DNA of 64,000 bases from an uncultured Formosa sp. (GCA_913052445.1 CAJXDP010000003.1:1-64000); one strand, 5' to 3'; numbered from the stretch's first letter, positions 28,201 to 36,584 are shown. The notes: generated by a model from the sequence alone, not told the origin. Translations and numbers: made by a program.

Positions 28201-28411
28201 TAGTATTGATGTTTTAAATGCTGGTAACATGGTTAATTCTAATTGGGGGCTTGTACAGCAGCCAAATAGTGTTCAACCAATTGGAGTTAGTGTTGATGCT
28301 ACTGGAACACCAAATTATTCATTTAATGCTAATCAAACAGAATCGTTTGGGTACGATTCAAGTTTAGCTTCAAGATGGCAAATGCAATTTGGATTACGCT
28401 ATATCTTCTAG
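25277..28411 (+). CDS. TonB-dependent receptor with carboxypeptidase-regulatory N-terminal domain (Oar-like)
   Basis: This outer-membrane receptor has about 1044 residues from the ATG at 25277. Upstream in-frame codons run into the previous terminator and are not the start; the signal peptide MKKLLILFIFFFACSLSFSQ begins at this ATG. After it comes a CarboxypepD_reg domain (IKGAISDETNAGLPGANVVV), then a plug domain with NNFSLDGAIFNNPFG and ITKSGSN-like AVTKSGSNEFKGTVYGFYRN, then a beta-barrel ending in MQFGLRYIF with the terminal aromatic residue. It resembles Oar of Myxococcus. The substrate is unknown. No SusD partner is adjacent, so it is not a classical polysaccharide locus. Confidence 0.92.
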   Translation: MKKLLILFIFFFACSLSFSQVTTSSIKGAISDETNAGLPGANVVVVHTPTGTTYGAATDIDGRFNLVNLRVGGPYTVTVSYVGYNEQYFENVYLTLGKTEVLSLALTPDSQQLDAVVITANNTKGVFGSDRTGAETNVGRKELTTLPTISRSASDFTRLEPTASNGSFGGRNDQYNNFSLDGAIFNNPFGLDAATPGGQTNAQPVSLDAIDQIQVSTAPYDVTQSGFTGASVNAVTKSGSNEFKGTVYGFYRNEEMTGSKIKGEDIFVPNLTQEQTGFSIGGPIIKNKLFFFANYEEDKRNDLGQSWLPNRGTGAINESSVLESDLMAVQGALSALGYDTGAYEGFNHNANSSKGIFKLDWNVNDNNQLAIIYNWLDASKDKPAHPTALGFRGPNASILQFENSGYQINNKLNSLQVELNSRLSDNVSNKMQFGYTVFEDFRNPMSTPAPAITIQNGQGQNYIIAGHEPFSINNVLDQTVLQFSNNMTYTKANHTYTVGFSFEQFEFDNSFNLGTFGYGNANGYVGAFGSFPSVDAFLEASNNGLISEALANAQNVQNAGNWALAETNVGQLAFYLQDEWDVNDKFKLTYGVRFDKPLFFDTADKAQDVINGTTDYFPEIPYVNPNTGQVQQLSNTQMPSSDWLISPRVGFNYDVNGDSTFQLRGGSGLFTGRFPFVWLGNQVGNPNFWFQQNVDPDYKFPQVWRTNLGIDHKYDNGLIVTADLSYTKDFNGAHVQNWGLTPPSGTLQGVDSRPIYTSADHVVGAFGSQANAYVFTNSDKGRIWNASLKAQKTFDNGLYAMLAYSYLDSKDVNSIEAEITGDAFAFNPVVGDANADELSYSRYGDTHRIIGVLSKNWIYGTSDQWSTSISSFFEVSQGGRFSYTYGGDLNGDGNGGNDLIYVPTSSEVNQMNFAGAGEAAAYDAFISQDDYLSGRRGDYAERYGAVSPWTTRVDVKFLQDYKIKVSENKTNTIQFSIDVLNAGNMVNSNWGLVQQPNSVQPIGVSVDATGTPNYSFNANQTESFGYDSSLASRWQMQFGLRYIF

Positions 28412-28438
28412 TATTAATTCAATGTAATTTTATAAATT

Positions 28439-28468
28439 TGCGCCCTATTGTTAGGGCGCATTTTTTTT
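28439..28468 (+). terminator. Intrinsic terminator of the TonB-dependent receptor gene
   Basis: TGCGCCCTA (28439-28447) pairs perfectly with TAGGGCGCA (28452-28460) around a TTGT loop, followed by eight T. Confidence 0.9.
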
Positions 28469-28483
28469 AACTATGAATAAGGG

Positions 28484-28954
28484 ATGAAATACACACGATT
28501 AACTAAAGAACAGTTCGAAGAGTTAAATCAAGAATTTATTAACTTTTTAGCAACGCAGTCTATTACGGCTAAAGAATGGAAAGAAATTAAAGATCAGAAA
28601 CCAGCTGTAGCAGAAGAAGAGCTGGATGTTTTCAGTGATTTGGTTTGGGAAGGAGTATTGTCAAAAGTGGACTATTTAGAAAATATTGCGCCACAGCAAA
28701 TGTATTTGTTCAATGTAGCTGATACCCAGTTAAGATTAATTGGGCTCAAAATTAAACGAGAGGAAATAGATATCACTACGAAAGAAGGGTTTGCTTGGCT
28801 TAGAGAGAACTTAATGTCGGATGAAGTAGAGCTTTTTAATGCCGATAAATCCATAGAAAATGATAAAAATATAAAAATATTTGAATTAATTAAGCAAGGA
28901 TCTACCATCACTAAAGGTGAGCTTTTTAAGTATTTTGATGATCTAATTGGATAG
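28484..28954 (+). CDS. Conserved Flavobacteriaceae protein of unknown function (DUF6495-like)
   Basis: This 156-residue soluble, acidic protein begins MKYTRLTKEQFEELNQEFINFLA and has no signal peptide or membrane segment. It contains mainly predicted helices, with VWEGVLSKVDYLENI in the middle and ITKGELFKYFDDLIG at the end. I believe it belongs to a flavobacterial DUF family that commonly precedes hisS, but no function is known. It starts 16 bases after a terminator and is followed 38 bases later by hisS. Confidence 0.65.
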   Translation: MKYTRLTKEQFEELNQEFINFLATQSITAKEWKEIKDQKPAVAEEELDVFSDLVWEGVLSKVDYLENIAPQQMYLFNVADTQLRLIGLKIKREEIDITTKEGFAWLRENLMSDEVELFNADKSIENDKNIKIFELIKQGSTITKGELFKYFDDLIG

Positions 28955-28992
28955 GTTATCAAAAAGAAAGATATTTGTAATTAAAGAAAACT

Positions 28993-30363
28993 ATGGTGTC
29001 TAAACCACGTATATCTAAAGGGACGAGAGATTTTTCTCCAAATCAGTTAGCAAATCGCGACTACATTTTTAGTACCATAAAGTCAAACTTTAAAAAATTT
29101 GGATTTCAGCCTATTGAAACTCCTAGTTTCGAGCTTTCTGAAACTTTGTTGGGAAAATATGGGGAAGAAGGCGATCGTTTAATTTTTAAGATTTTAAACT
29201 CAGGAGATAAAGTAAAGAAAGTCGATTTACAAGCGCTTGAAGACGGTAACCTCGCGAGGTTTTCAAATTCACTTACAGAAAAAGCATTGCGATATGACTT
29301 AACAGTTCCTTTTGCCCGTTATGTAGCGCAGTATCAAAATGACATCGTGTTCCCTTTTAAAAGATACCAAATTCAACCTGTTTGGCGGGCTGACCGTCCT
29401 CAGAAAGGAAGATTTCAAGAGTTTTATCAGTGTGATGCCGACGTAGTAGGTTCAAAGTCTCTATGGCAAGAAGTTGAGTTTATTCAACTTTATGATTCGG
29501 TATTTTCAGACTTAAAATTAGACGGTATCACTATAAAAATAAATAACAGAAAAATATTAGCAGGCATAGCAGAATTGATTGGTGCTCAAGATAAGCTTAT
29601 CGATTTTACAGTGGCATTGGATAAACTTGACAAAATTGGTGAAGCTAAAGTTAAAGAGGAAATGCTCAACAAAGGAATTTCTAATGAAGGAATCTCGAAA
29701 TTACAACCCTTATTTAACTTGACCGGAGATTTCAATGAACAACTACAGTCTTTAAAATCTATTTTAAAGACTTCTGTTGAAGGACTTTGTGGTGTTGAAG
29801 AACTAGAGTTTATTGAATCTTCAGTAGCTTCTATAGGACTTAAAACAGCATCTTTACAAATGGATGTTACTCTGGCTCGTGGTCTTAATTACTATACTGG
29901 TGCTATATTTGAAGTTTCTGCTCCAGAATTTGTTGAAATGGGTTCAATAGGTGGTGGTGGACGTTATGATGATCTTACGGGTATTTTTGGACTTAAAGAT
30001 GTCAGTGGAGTTGGAATTAGTTTTGGTTTAGATCGAATTTATTTAGTTTTAAAGGAGTTAAATTTGTTTCCTACAGACAAGACCACCTCTACTAAAGTTC
30101 TCTTTACTAATTTTGGTACAGAAGAGAGTTTATATTGCTTAAAAGCAATAGCGCTTTTAAGATCAAAATCAATCGCTACAGAACTATATCCTGATCCAGC
30201 AAAGCTGAAAAAACAAATGGCATATTGTAATAAGAGAGATATCCCTTTCGTTATCATGGTAGGCGCTTCAGAAATGGCACAAAAAAAGTATATGTACAAA
30301 GACATGGGATCTGGAGAACAACTGCTATTAACCTTAGAAGAGTTGATAAAAAAAGTTTCTTAA
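28993..30363 (+). CDS. hisS: Histidyl-tRNA synthetase
   Basis: This class II aminoacyl-tRNA synthetase charges tRNA-His. It is 456 residues long. GTRDFSP near the N-terminus, motif 2 RYQIQPVWRADRPQKGRFQE (about 122-141), the histidine-A motif GGGGRYDDL, and motif 3 GVGISFGLDR are all present. The C-terminal anticodon-binding domain follows (about 365-456). The length is typical for the Bacteroidota form. A bidirectional terminator lies between it and the tRNA gene. Confidence 0.97.
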   Translation: MVSKPRISKGTRDFSPNQLANRDYIFSTIKSNFKKFGFQPIETPSFELSETLLGKYGEEGDRLIFKILNSGDKVKKVDLQALEDGNLARFSNSLTEKALRYDLTVPFARYVAQYQNDIVFPFKRYQIQPVWRADRPQKGRFQEFYQCDADVVGSKSLWQEVEFIQLYDSVFSDLKLDGITIKINNRKILAGIAELIGAQDKLIDFTVALDKLDKIGEAKVKEEMLNKGISNEGISKLQPLFNLTGDFNEQLQSLKSILKTSVEGLCGVEELEFIESSVASIGLKTASLQMDVTLARGLNYYTGAIFEVSAPEFVEMGSIGGGGRYDDLTGIFGLKDVSGVGISFGLDRIYLVLKELNLFPTDKTTSTKVLFTNFGTEESLYCLKAIALLRSKSIATELYPDPAKLKKQMAYCNKRDIPFVIMVGASEMAQKKYMYKDMGSGEQLLLTLEELIKKVS

Positions 30364-30370
30364 ACGATAT

Positions 30371-30402
30371 AAAAAAACCCTTGAAATTTTCAAGGGTTTT
30401 TT
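30371..30402. terminator. Bidirectional terminator between hisS and tRNA-Met
   Basis: CCCTTGAAA and TTTCAAGGG form a perfect 9-bp dyad flanked by A and T tracts on both sides. It can end hisS on the plus strand and the tRNA transcript on the minus strand. Confidence 0.9.
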
Positions 30403-30403
30403 G

Positions 30404-30477
30404 TAGCGAGAGCGGGGCACGATCCCGCGACCTCCGGGTTATGAATCCGACGCTCTAACCAGCTGAGCTACCTCGCC
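30404..30477 (-). tRNA. tRNA-Met (CAT anticodon)
   Basis: The 74-base cloverleaf has acceptor GGCGAGG/TCTCGCT, D-arm GCTC..GAGC, anticodon loop TTCATAA and T-stem GCGGG/CCCGC. The encoded 3' end is the discriminator A, without CCA. The D-arm layout suggests an elongator rather than an initiator tRNA; a tRNA-Ile with a lysidine-modified CAT anticodon cannot be excluded. The top anticodon-stem pair is A31-C39, and the T-loop ATCGTGC has A54 and T58 where T54 and A58 are usual. Confidence 0.9.
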
Positions 30478-30492
30478 ATAAACAGATGGCTG

Positions 30493-30523
30493 CAAATATA
30501 AAAACAAAATAACGCCTCACAAA
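30493..30523 (-). promoter_or_regulatory. Promoter of the tRNA-Met gene
   Basis: On the minus strand TTTG (30523-30520) and TATATTTG (30500-30493) are separated by 19 bases, a textbook Bacteroidota promoter. It sits 16 bases before the mature tRNA 5' end. Confidence 0.75.
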
Positions 30524-30609
30524 TAAATACTCCTATAAATAAAATTAAAATTCCTTTAAAACCAACCAATTAATGTATATATTGGATTTTTAATAAATTA
30601 ATATTTAAG

Positions 30610-30996
30610 ATGAGCGATAAAATTAAGTTCGAATTAGAATTTCCTATTCAAGCTTCTTCACAATTGTTGTTTCAATACATTTCAACTCCATCAGGATTAT
30701 CTGAGTGGTTTGCTGACAATGTGAATTCAAGAGGCGAGTTATTTACTTTTATATGGGACGATTCAGAAGAGCAAGCTAAGTTATTGACTAAAAAGAATGG
30801 AGAACGTATAAAGTTTAAATGGGTCGATGACGAGGATGATAAATCGTATTTTGAAATTAGAATTCAAGTAGACGGTATTACTAAAGATGTATCTCTTATG
30901 GTAACTGACTTTTCTGATGAGGACGAAGTTGAGGAGACTAAGATGTTATGGGAAAATCAAATATCTGATCTTAAGAAAGTCTTGGGTTCTTCCTAG
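30610..30996 (+). CDS. START-like (SRPBCC) domain protein
   Basis: This 128-residue single-domain protein begins KIKFELEFPIQASSQLLFQYIS and continues PSGLSEWFADNV, the usual start of AHSA1/START-like helix-grip proteins with a hydrophobic ligand pocket. The C-terminal helix is rich in acidic residues (DFSDEDEVEE). Such small flavobacterial proteins have no assigned ligand. A hairpin terminator follows and the next gene starts just behind it. Confidence 0.8.
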   Translation: MSDKIKFELEFPIQASSQLLFQYISTPSGLSEWFADNVNSRGELFTFIWDDSEEQAKLLTKKNGERIKFKWVDDEDDKSYFEIRIQVDGITKDVSLMVTDFSDEDEVEETKMLWENQISDLKKVLGSS

Positions 30997-31026
30997 AAAA
31001 AATATTTATTTTTAAACTATATTTGT

Positions 31027-31049
31027 CCTGTCTTTACAGGGCTTTTTTT
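31027..31049 (+). terminator. Weak intrinsic terminator after the START-like gene
   Basis: CCTGT (31027-31031) pairs with ACAGG (31036-31040), followed by GC and a T run that ends at the next gene's ATG. The stem is short, so some read-through into the aminotransferase gene is likely. Confidence 0.55.
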
Positions 31050-31895
31050 ATGATTAATAATAACGGACATTTAATTTTATCATCCGAAGCAACGTTATCA
31101 GTCTCCAACAGAGGCCTAGCTTACGGAGATGCACTTTTTGAAACAATTAAAACCTTAAATGGAAAAATATTGTTCTGGGAAGATCATTATTTTCGTTTGA
31201 TGGCTTCCATGCGTATCCTTAGAATGGAGATCCCAATGGCATTTACGCCTGAGTTTTTAGAAGCTCAAATTCTTGATTTGCTAACTCACAATAAATCAAA
31301 TTCAAATTCATTTCGGGTTAAACTAACGGTCTTTAGAAAGCAGGGTGGCTTTTATACTCCTGACACTAATGATGTCAACTACTTGATCACAGCCGATTCT
31401 TTAGAGTCTGATTTATATCTTTTAAACGGATCAAACTGTATAATTGAATTGTTTAAAGATTTTTATGTGGCACCAGGTTTGTTGTCTACACTGAAAACTA
31501 ATAATAAGGTTCTTAACGTTTTAGGCAGTGTTTATGCTAAAGAAAATCAATACGATAACTGCTTACTGCTCAATACTAATAAAAGTATTGTAGAGGCTCT
31601 TAATGGCAACCTTTTTCTAGTAAAAGATAATGTAATTAAAACACCTCCTTTAGATGATGGATGTCTTAAAGGGGTCATGCGTAAGCAAGTTATTGAGATT
31701 CTTAAGAAATTACCAGATTATGAATGTATTGAAGCATCTATATCTCCTTTTGAGTTACAAAAGGCAGATGAGCTGTTTGTCACAAATGTTATTCAAGGGA
31801 TTCAGCCAATTACAGCCTTTCGAAAAAAGTCATACAATACAAGTGTCAGTCTAAATCTTTTAGCAAAGTTAAATATGTCGGTAAGACTGTCTTAG
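31050..31895 (+). CDS. Class IV aminotransferase
   Basis: This PLP enzyme of fold type IV (branched-chain aminotransferase, D-amino-acid aminotransferase and aminodeoxychorismate lyase family) has 281 residues from the ATG at 31050. An upstream TTG frame runs through the terminator hairpin and is rejected. SNRGLAYGDALFETIKTLNG is the family N-terminal motif. The PLP lysine is probably in LSTLKTNNKVLNV, and EALNGNLFLVKDN resembles the region after it. An aminodeoxychorismate lyase (PabC) role is plausible, but the exact substrate cannot be told. The end overlaps the convergent yqgE gene by four bases. Confidence 0.85.
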   Translation: MINNNGHLILSSEATLSVSNRGLAYGDALFETIKTLNGKILFWEDHYFRLMASMRILRMEIPMAFTPEFLEAQILDLLTHNKSNSNSFRVKLTVFRKQGGFYTPDTNDVNYLITADSLESDLYLLNGSNCIIELFKDFYVAPGLLSTLKTNNKVLNVLGSVYAKENQYDNCLLLNTNKSIVEALNGNLFLVKDNVIKTPPLDDGCLKGVMRKQVIEILKKLPDYECIEASISPFELQKADELFVTNVIQGIQPITAFRKKSYNTSVSLNLLAKLNMSVRLS

Positions 31896-32452
31896 TTATA
31901 AGCTGGATTTTCAGGTGCATTTGACCAAATACTGTATTCACCCCCTAATTCAAGCATTTTTTCTTTCCAAAAGCTGGTATTCATTTTTTCAATAATATGT
32001 TTATGATGTATATTTTTAGAAAGAATCCATGTATTTGAACTTAGTTCTGATGTGAGTTGATCTGTCTCCCAACCCGTATATCCTAGGAAAAAACGAATGT
32101 CATGTCTTTTTAATTGATCGTTTTTAATTAATTCGGTCACTTTTTGGAAATTACCGCCCCAATATAATCCATCAGAAATTTCTATACTTCCAGGAATAAG
32201 CTCTGGAATTTTATGAATGTAATATAGATTATCTTGCTCTACAGGACCTCCATTATAAACCTCAAAAGGTATTTCAATTTCAGGAATTAAATCTTTTAGG
32301 GTGAAATCTAATAGTTTATTTAAAATAAAACCAATAGATCCCTCTGGATTATGGTCAGCAATAATAATTATAGACCTGTTAAATGACAGATCGCCAATAA
32401 TTGATGGTTCTGCAATTAACAAATCACCCTTTTGTAAATCAATATTTGACAT
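31892..32452 (-). CDS. YqgE/AlgH family protein
   Basis: This 186-residue protein begins with LQKGDLLIAEPSIIGDLSFN and contains GSIGFILNK and WETDQLTSELSSNTWIL, the UPF0301 (YqgE/AlgH) core. In Pseudomonas AlgH was linked to alginate regulation, but the biochemical role is not established. It is soluble and has no signal peptide. It is convergent with the aminotransferase gene and lies 79 bases downstream of the HU gene. Confidence 0.92.
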   Translation of the reverse strand: MSNIDLQKGDLLIAEPSIIGDLSFNRSIIIIADHNPEGSIGFILNKLLDFTLKDLIPEIEIPFEVYNGGPVEQDNLYYIHKIPELIPGSIEISDGLYWGGNFQKVTELIKNDQLKRHDIRFFLGYTGWETDQLTSELSSNTWILSKNIHHKHIIEKMNTSFWKEKMLELGGEYSIWSNAPENPAYN

Positions 32453-32531
32453 ATTTTGTTAAACTAATTCCTATTAAATATAAGAAATTATTTTCAAAAA
32501 TGAATTCTGAACAATTATTATAATTGATATA

Positions 32532-32804
32532 TTAGTTTAAACTAGAGATTAATTTTGGGCTCGGTTTAAATTTTACTACATTCTTGGCAGTGATATTTAA
32601 AGGTTCTTGGGTCCTTGGGTTGCGTCCAACTCGTGCAGCTCTTTGATATGCTGTCAAACTTCCAAGTCCTTGAAGATTTATACGTTCTCCTTTTTTTAGC
32701 GTTTCGGTTATGTCTTCAATTAAGGATTTTAAAGCTTTATTGGCGGAATTTCTAGAAATTCCAGCATTCAAAGCCATATGATCGATGAGTTTGTTTTTTG
32801 TCAT
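32532..32804 (-). CDS. HU-family DNA-binding protein
   Basis: This 90-residue nucleoid protein bends DNA as a dimer. MTKNKLIDHMALNAGISRNS at the start and the DNA-binding arm GRNPRTQEPLNI (about 62-73) are diagnostic, with the end VKFKPSPKLISSLN. It follows fmt by 10 bases on the same strand, so it is probably expressed at least partly from the fmt operon. Confidence 0.95.
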   Translation of the reverse strand: MTKNKLIDHMALNAGISRNSANKALKSLIEDITETLKKGERINLQGLGSLTAYQRAARVGRNPRTQEPLNITAKNVVKFKPSPKLISSLN

Positions 32805-32814
32805 TTTTTATAAA

Positions 32815-33765
32815 TTATATCATTCGTGCATTCTCCTGAAATGTAAAGCCATTTAAAAATGAAGTCGCATCCATTTGACGTTTTCCAGGAAATTTAAAGT
32901 TTATTAATTCTATATATCCCTCTTTCACAGCCACCTTAATTGACTTCTTGGTATTTACAAGTAGTCCTATTTGGTGGTCGTGTTTCTCGTAGTGCTTTTG
33001 AACTTCATAAACTTTAATATTTATTTGTTTATTTCCGTTATACAAAAGTCCCCATGCTGCTGGGTAGGGCTGAAGCCCTCTAACCTTATTGTAAATGGAT
33101 TGAATGCTAGAGTCCCATTCAATTTTACAATTACCTTTATTTAGTTTAAAAGCGGTTTTTGTTTCTTTTTTTGATTGTGTCTGTCTTTCTACAGATCCAA
33201 TCTCTATTAGTTGAATTGTTTTAATAACGAGTTTACTTCCTAAGTACATTAATTTGTCATGTAAGCTCCCTGCATTTTCTGTAGGATCAATAGCTAACTT
33301 TGATTGTAAAATGATTGCTCCGGTATCAATTTTTTCATCAATAAAAAAAGTAGTCACTCCTGAGGTTTTTTCTCCGTTTATAATCGCCCAATTAATTGGG
33401 GCAGCACCCCGGTAATCAGGAAGTAATGAGGCATGCAGATTGAACGTGCCAATTTTTGGCATTTGCCAGACTGCTTTTGGTAGCATCCTGAAGGCTACAA
33501 CAATTTGTAAATTTGCATTCAGTTCTTTCAAATTACTTAAAAAAGTTTCGTCTTTTAAATTTGTTGGTTGTAAAACGTTAAGACCCTTAGATTTTGAAAA
33601 TACCTTTACAGCAGATTCATGTATTTTCTGTCCTCTTCCTGCTGGGCGATCAGGTGCTGTAATAACACCCATAACTTTATAGTTTTTTTCTAAAATTCCT
33701 TTTAAAATAGTGACTGCAAACTCGGGAGTTCCCATAAATACAATACGGATATCTTCTTTTTTCAT
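32815..33765 (-). CDS. fmt: Methionyl-tRNA formyltransferase
   Basis: This enzyme formylates Met-tRNA-fMet for translation initiation with 10-formyl-THF. The 316-residue length is normal. VFMGTPEFAV at the start, PAGRGQK, the catalytic HASLLPDYRGAAPINWAI (about 111-128, with Asn before it and Asp in FFIDEKIDTGAI), and the C-terminal RNA-binding domain with GLQPYPAAWG are seen. The start overlaps the stop of recQ by four bases. Confidence 0.97.
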   Translation of the reverse strand: MKKEDIRIVFMGTPEFAVTILKGILEKNYKVMGVITAPDRPAGRGQKIHESAVKVFSKSKGLNVLQPTNLKDETFLSNLKELNANLQIVVAFRMLPKAVWQMPKIGTFNLHASLLPDYRGAAPINWAIINGEKTSGVTTFFIDEKIDTGAIILQSKLAIDPTENAGSLHDKLMYLGSKLVIKTIQLIEIGSVERQTQSKKETKTAFKLNKGNCKIEWDSSIQSIYNKVRGLQPYPAAWGLLYNGNKQINIKVYEVQKHYEKHDHQIGLLVNTKKSIKVAVKEGYIELINFKFPGKRQMDATSFLNGFTFQENARMI

Positions 33766-35660
33766 AGCGCTATAAGTTTGTATGTATTTTTTTTGGTGAT
33801 AACTATTAATTTTCTATCCATTAAATCGGTCAGTATATTCGACAATTTAGTGGTTTTAAAAGTAGTCAATACTTTAATTTTTTGAGATGATAGCTCCTCT
33901 TTTTTCAATAATGACATTACTATTTTAATATCCTTTTCTGTAGGTGGCTTATTTTTAGAGCTTTCTATGCAGCTAGAGCATATTCCACAATTAGAAGAAT
34001 CATTCTCTTCAAAATAAGTAAGTAATTTATGACTCTTGCAAATGCCGTCATTATTAATATAGTCAAATACAGACTGAAGTTGTTCACTTTTTAAGGCTTG
34101 TTGTTGTTTTATTATTTTAGATATTCTATGAATTGTTTTATCATCTTCTCTAGGTTCAATAAATATGATTTTAGCATCAGTTTTTGAAGATTCAAATTGT
34201 ATAATCTCTAGTCTATTTAACTGGTTTAATAATTTAATAATCTTATTTTCAGATAGTTTTGTTTTATTTATGATTTCCTGAATCGATATTTCTGTAGTAT
34301 TATCAAAGAGACCTTCATGACTTCTCAAAAGAACCTTCATTATAAGCGCTTGCTTAGGATGTTTTTCAAGATAGTTAAATAAGGCTGTGTTCTTAACCAT
34401 AATTTTAATTAAAGCCGAATTTTTAAACCGTTCTTCTAACGAGATAATACTCGTTCTATCTAGAATTTTAAGCGCATCATAGGTTAGTTTAGAGGGGAGC
34501 TTGTATCTATCACAAAATAATTTAAAGCTAAATCTATGAACTGAATTGACTCCTTCGCCGTATGAAATTTGGAAATAGTTACACAGTCTTTTGTAAACAT
34601 TTTTTAAATAACTAATATCCGGTAATGAACTAATATATTTGTTTTTTGAATCAATTTCATCTGACTTATTTCTGAGTATGACAGCATATGCTTTTTCACC
34701 GTCTCGACCTGCTCTGCCTGCTTCTTGATAATAGCTTTCCAAGCTCTCTGGAAGGTTGTGGTGTATGACAGTTTGAACATTTGCTTTATCAATGCCCATT
34801 CCAAAGGCATTGGTAGCTACCATTACTTGGTTTGTATTTGAGGTCCACAGCTTAAACTGAATTTCTTTTTCTTTTGTATTCAATCCACCATGATAATAGC
34901 CACTTAGAATACCGATCTTATTTAAATAACTTGAAATTTCTAAAGTTGCTTTTCGATTCTGAACATATATAATCGAGGATCCTGAATATTTTTTTAAAAT
35001 CTGAACAGTCTTAGAACGCTTATCTTCACAATCTAGGCTTAAATAAGCTAAATTAGGACGCTTAAAAGAAGTTTTAAAAATTTGTGGAGAGATACAGTCT
35101 AACTGATCACTAATATCATTTACAACCTTAGAAGTCGCTGATGCCGTGAGTCCAATAATATTTACAGATGGATGAAGTGTTCGTAGTAGTTTAATATCAC
35201 GGTATGCTGGTCTAAAATCATGTCCCCATTGACTAATGCAGTGTGCCTCATCAACAGCTATAAGATTTACATTCATTTGTTTGATACGTTGTTTTACCAA
35301 ATCTTGTTGCAGTCTTTCAGGCGATAGATATACAAATTTATAGTTTCCAAAAATACAGTTATCTAGCATCCGGTCAATGTCATCATAACTAAGCCCGCTG
35401 GTTAAAGCCATTGCTTTTATCCCTTTTGATTTTAAGTTATTAACTTGATCCTGCATCAAGGCTACCAAAGGCGATATAACGATACAGATACCGTCCCTTA
35501 GCAATGCTGGTATTTGAAAGCATAATGATTTTCCACCTCCTGTTGGTAACAGTGCTATACAGTCTTCATTTGCTAGAACAGCTTCGATAATAGCTTCTTG
35601 TTGCGGTTTGAATTTTGAAAAACTCCAATAATGTTCCAATATTTCAATTGGATGCTTCAT
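33762..35660 (-). CDS. recQ: RecQ-family ATP-dependent DNA helicase
   Basis: This 632-residue 3'-5' helicase acts in recombination and fork repair. Walker A is LLPTGGGKSLCFQ (about 37-49), the DEAH box is VDEAHCISQWGHDFR, and motif VI is QEAGRAGRDG. The RecQ zinc-binding Cys cluster is CKSHK...CGICSSC (about 555-582), followed by a winged-helix-like end. No HRDC domain is apparent, so it is a shorter RecQ form. It is coupled by four-base overlaps to the AAA_28 gene upstream and fmt downstream. Confidence 0.93.
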   Translation of the reverse strand: MKHPIEILEHYWSFSKFKPQQEAIIEAVLANEDCIALLPTGGGKSLCFQIPALLRDGICIVISPLVALMQDQVNNLKSKGIKAMALTSGLSYDDIDRMLDNCIFGNYKFVYLSPERLQQDLVKQRIKQMNVNLIAVDEAHCISQWGHDFRPAYRDIKLLRTLHPSVNIIGLTASATSKVVNDISDQLDCISPQIFKTSFKRPNLAYLSLDCEDKRSKTVQILKKYSGSSIIYVQNRKATLEISSYLNKIGILSGYYHGGLNTKEKEIQFKLWTSNTNQVMVATNAFGMGIDKANVQTVIHHNLPESLESYYQEAGRAGRDGEKAYAVILRNKSDEIDSKNKYISSLPDISYLKNVYKRLCNYFQISYGEGVNSVHRFSFKLFCDRYKLPSKLTYDALKILDRTSIISLEERFKNSALIKIMVKNTALFNYLEKHPKQALIMKVLLRSHEGLFDNTTEISIQEIINKTKLSENKIIKLLNQLNRLEIIQFESSKTDAKIIFIEPREDDKTIHRISKIIKQQQALKSEQLQSVFDYINNDGICKSHKLLTYFEENDSSNCGICSSCIESSKNKPPTEKDIKIVMSLLKKEELSSQKIKVLTTFKTTKLSNILTDLMDRKLIVITKKNTYKLIAL

Positions 35661-36202
35661 CTTTGATCTGATAAATGATTTATAATAAAATTGATTCGTT
35701 CTTTGACAGTCCCAAAAGGAGTGTCTTGAATTGTATATCCAAACTCTGAGTAAGATTTCAAAAGAAACTTATGAATTTCAATTGCTTGTTCAAAAGTTTC
35801 ATAACGCTCATTATCTTGCTCATAGATTGCTTTCCAGGGCTTTAAAATGAAAATATAGTCGTATTTGTGTTCACTACAAATTGTCTTAAAGGACTTTGGA
35901 TAACTGTTTCCTAAATAATCTAAATAGGCAACAACGTCTGGAAGTCCACGGTCAAAAAATACAAGATCTTGATTTATAGATTCTGCTTCCGTAAATTGAT
36001 TTCTACGTCCTAATAATAGTTTTTCACTAAACAATAAGGGGTCTTCTAAAAAAAGCTGATCAATTCCTTTTTCTTGCGCATCAAGCGTTATTTGTCTAGA
36101 AATTTCTTCCATACAATAATAGCCATCGGACTTAAGAGCGTTAATTAAAGTAGTTTTGCCAGAGCTGGGCCCTCCAATAAGTGCTATTTTTTGAGTCTTC
36201 AA
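35657..36202 (-). CDS. AAA_28 (NadR-like) ATP-binding protein
   Basis: This 181-residue P-loop protein has Walker A GGPSSGKTTL (about 10-19), an FFDRGLPDVVAYLDYL segment and IFILKPWKAIYEQDNERYE, matching the AAA_28/NadR-kinase-like family. The enzyme activity is unknown; nucleoside or nucleotide kinase chemistry is possible by family. The start is TTG at 36202, as no in-frame ATG exists upstream. It overlaps recQ by four bases and begins the AAA_28-recQ-fmt-HU unit. Confidence 0.8.
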   Translation of the reverse strand: MKTQKIALIGGPSSGKTTLINALKSDGYYCMEEISRQITLDAQEKGIDQLFLEDPLLFSEKLLLGRRNQFTEAESINQDLVFFDRGLPDVVAYLDYLGNSYPKSFKTICSEHKYDYIFILKPWKAIYEQDNERYETFEQAIEIHKFLLKSYSEFGYTIQDTPFGTVKERINFIINHLSDQR

Positions 36203-36265
36203 ATTGTTTTTTTTAGTTCTGTAAAATTCGTGATTTAAAAGGGAAATAAAAAATCAGATATAACG

Positions 36266-36273
36266 TATATTTG
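36266..36273 (+). promoter_or_regulatory. -7 element of the DUF493 gene
   Basis: TATATTTG at 36266-36273 is a full TAnnTTTG match 17 bases before the start codon. A clear -33 element is not seen. Confidence 0.45.
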
Positions 36274-36290
36274 TACTTTATTGAGAATTA

Positions 36291-36584
36291 ATGGATACAA
36301 CCACTAACCCAGAATTATTTTATATTAACTTAAAAGAAAAGCTGTACGATACAGCTAAATGGCCTTCTAAGTATTTATATAAATTTATTATCAAATCAAA
36401 TCCATCTAAAGTTAATACAATAGAAACTATTTTTGGTAATATTGGAGCAGTTATAAAAAAAACAACCTCTAAAAATGGCACATATATTAGCGTTTCAGTG
36501 AATGTGGTTATGAAAAGTCCAGAGGATGTTATTGAAAAATATAAACAAGTTGGACGTTTAGTTGAAGGGGTTATATCACTCTAA
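36291..36584 (+). CDS. DUF493 family protein (YbeD-like)
   Basis: This 97-residue protein has the DUF493 core: WPSKYLYKFIIKSNPSKVN, then TTSKNGTYISVSVNVVMKSPEDVIEKY in part. The family adopts an ACT-like alpha/beta fold, suggesting small-ligand binding or regulation, but the role is not known. In E. coli the relative ybeD lies near lipB; here its neighbours are DUF4290 and murA. It stands alone with its own -7 element. Confidence 0.85.
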   Translation: MDTTTNPELFYINLKEKLYDTAKWPSKYLYKFIIKSNPSKVNTIETIFGNIGAVIKKTTSKNGTYISVSVNVVMKSPEDVIEKYKQVGRLVEGVISL

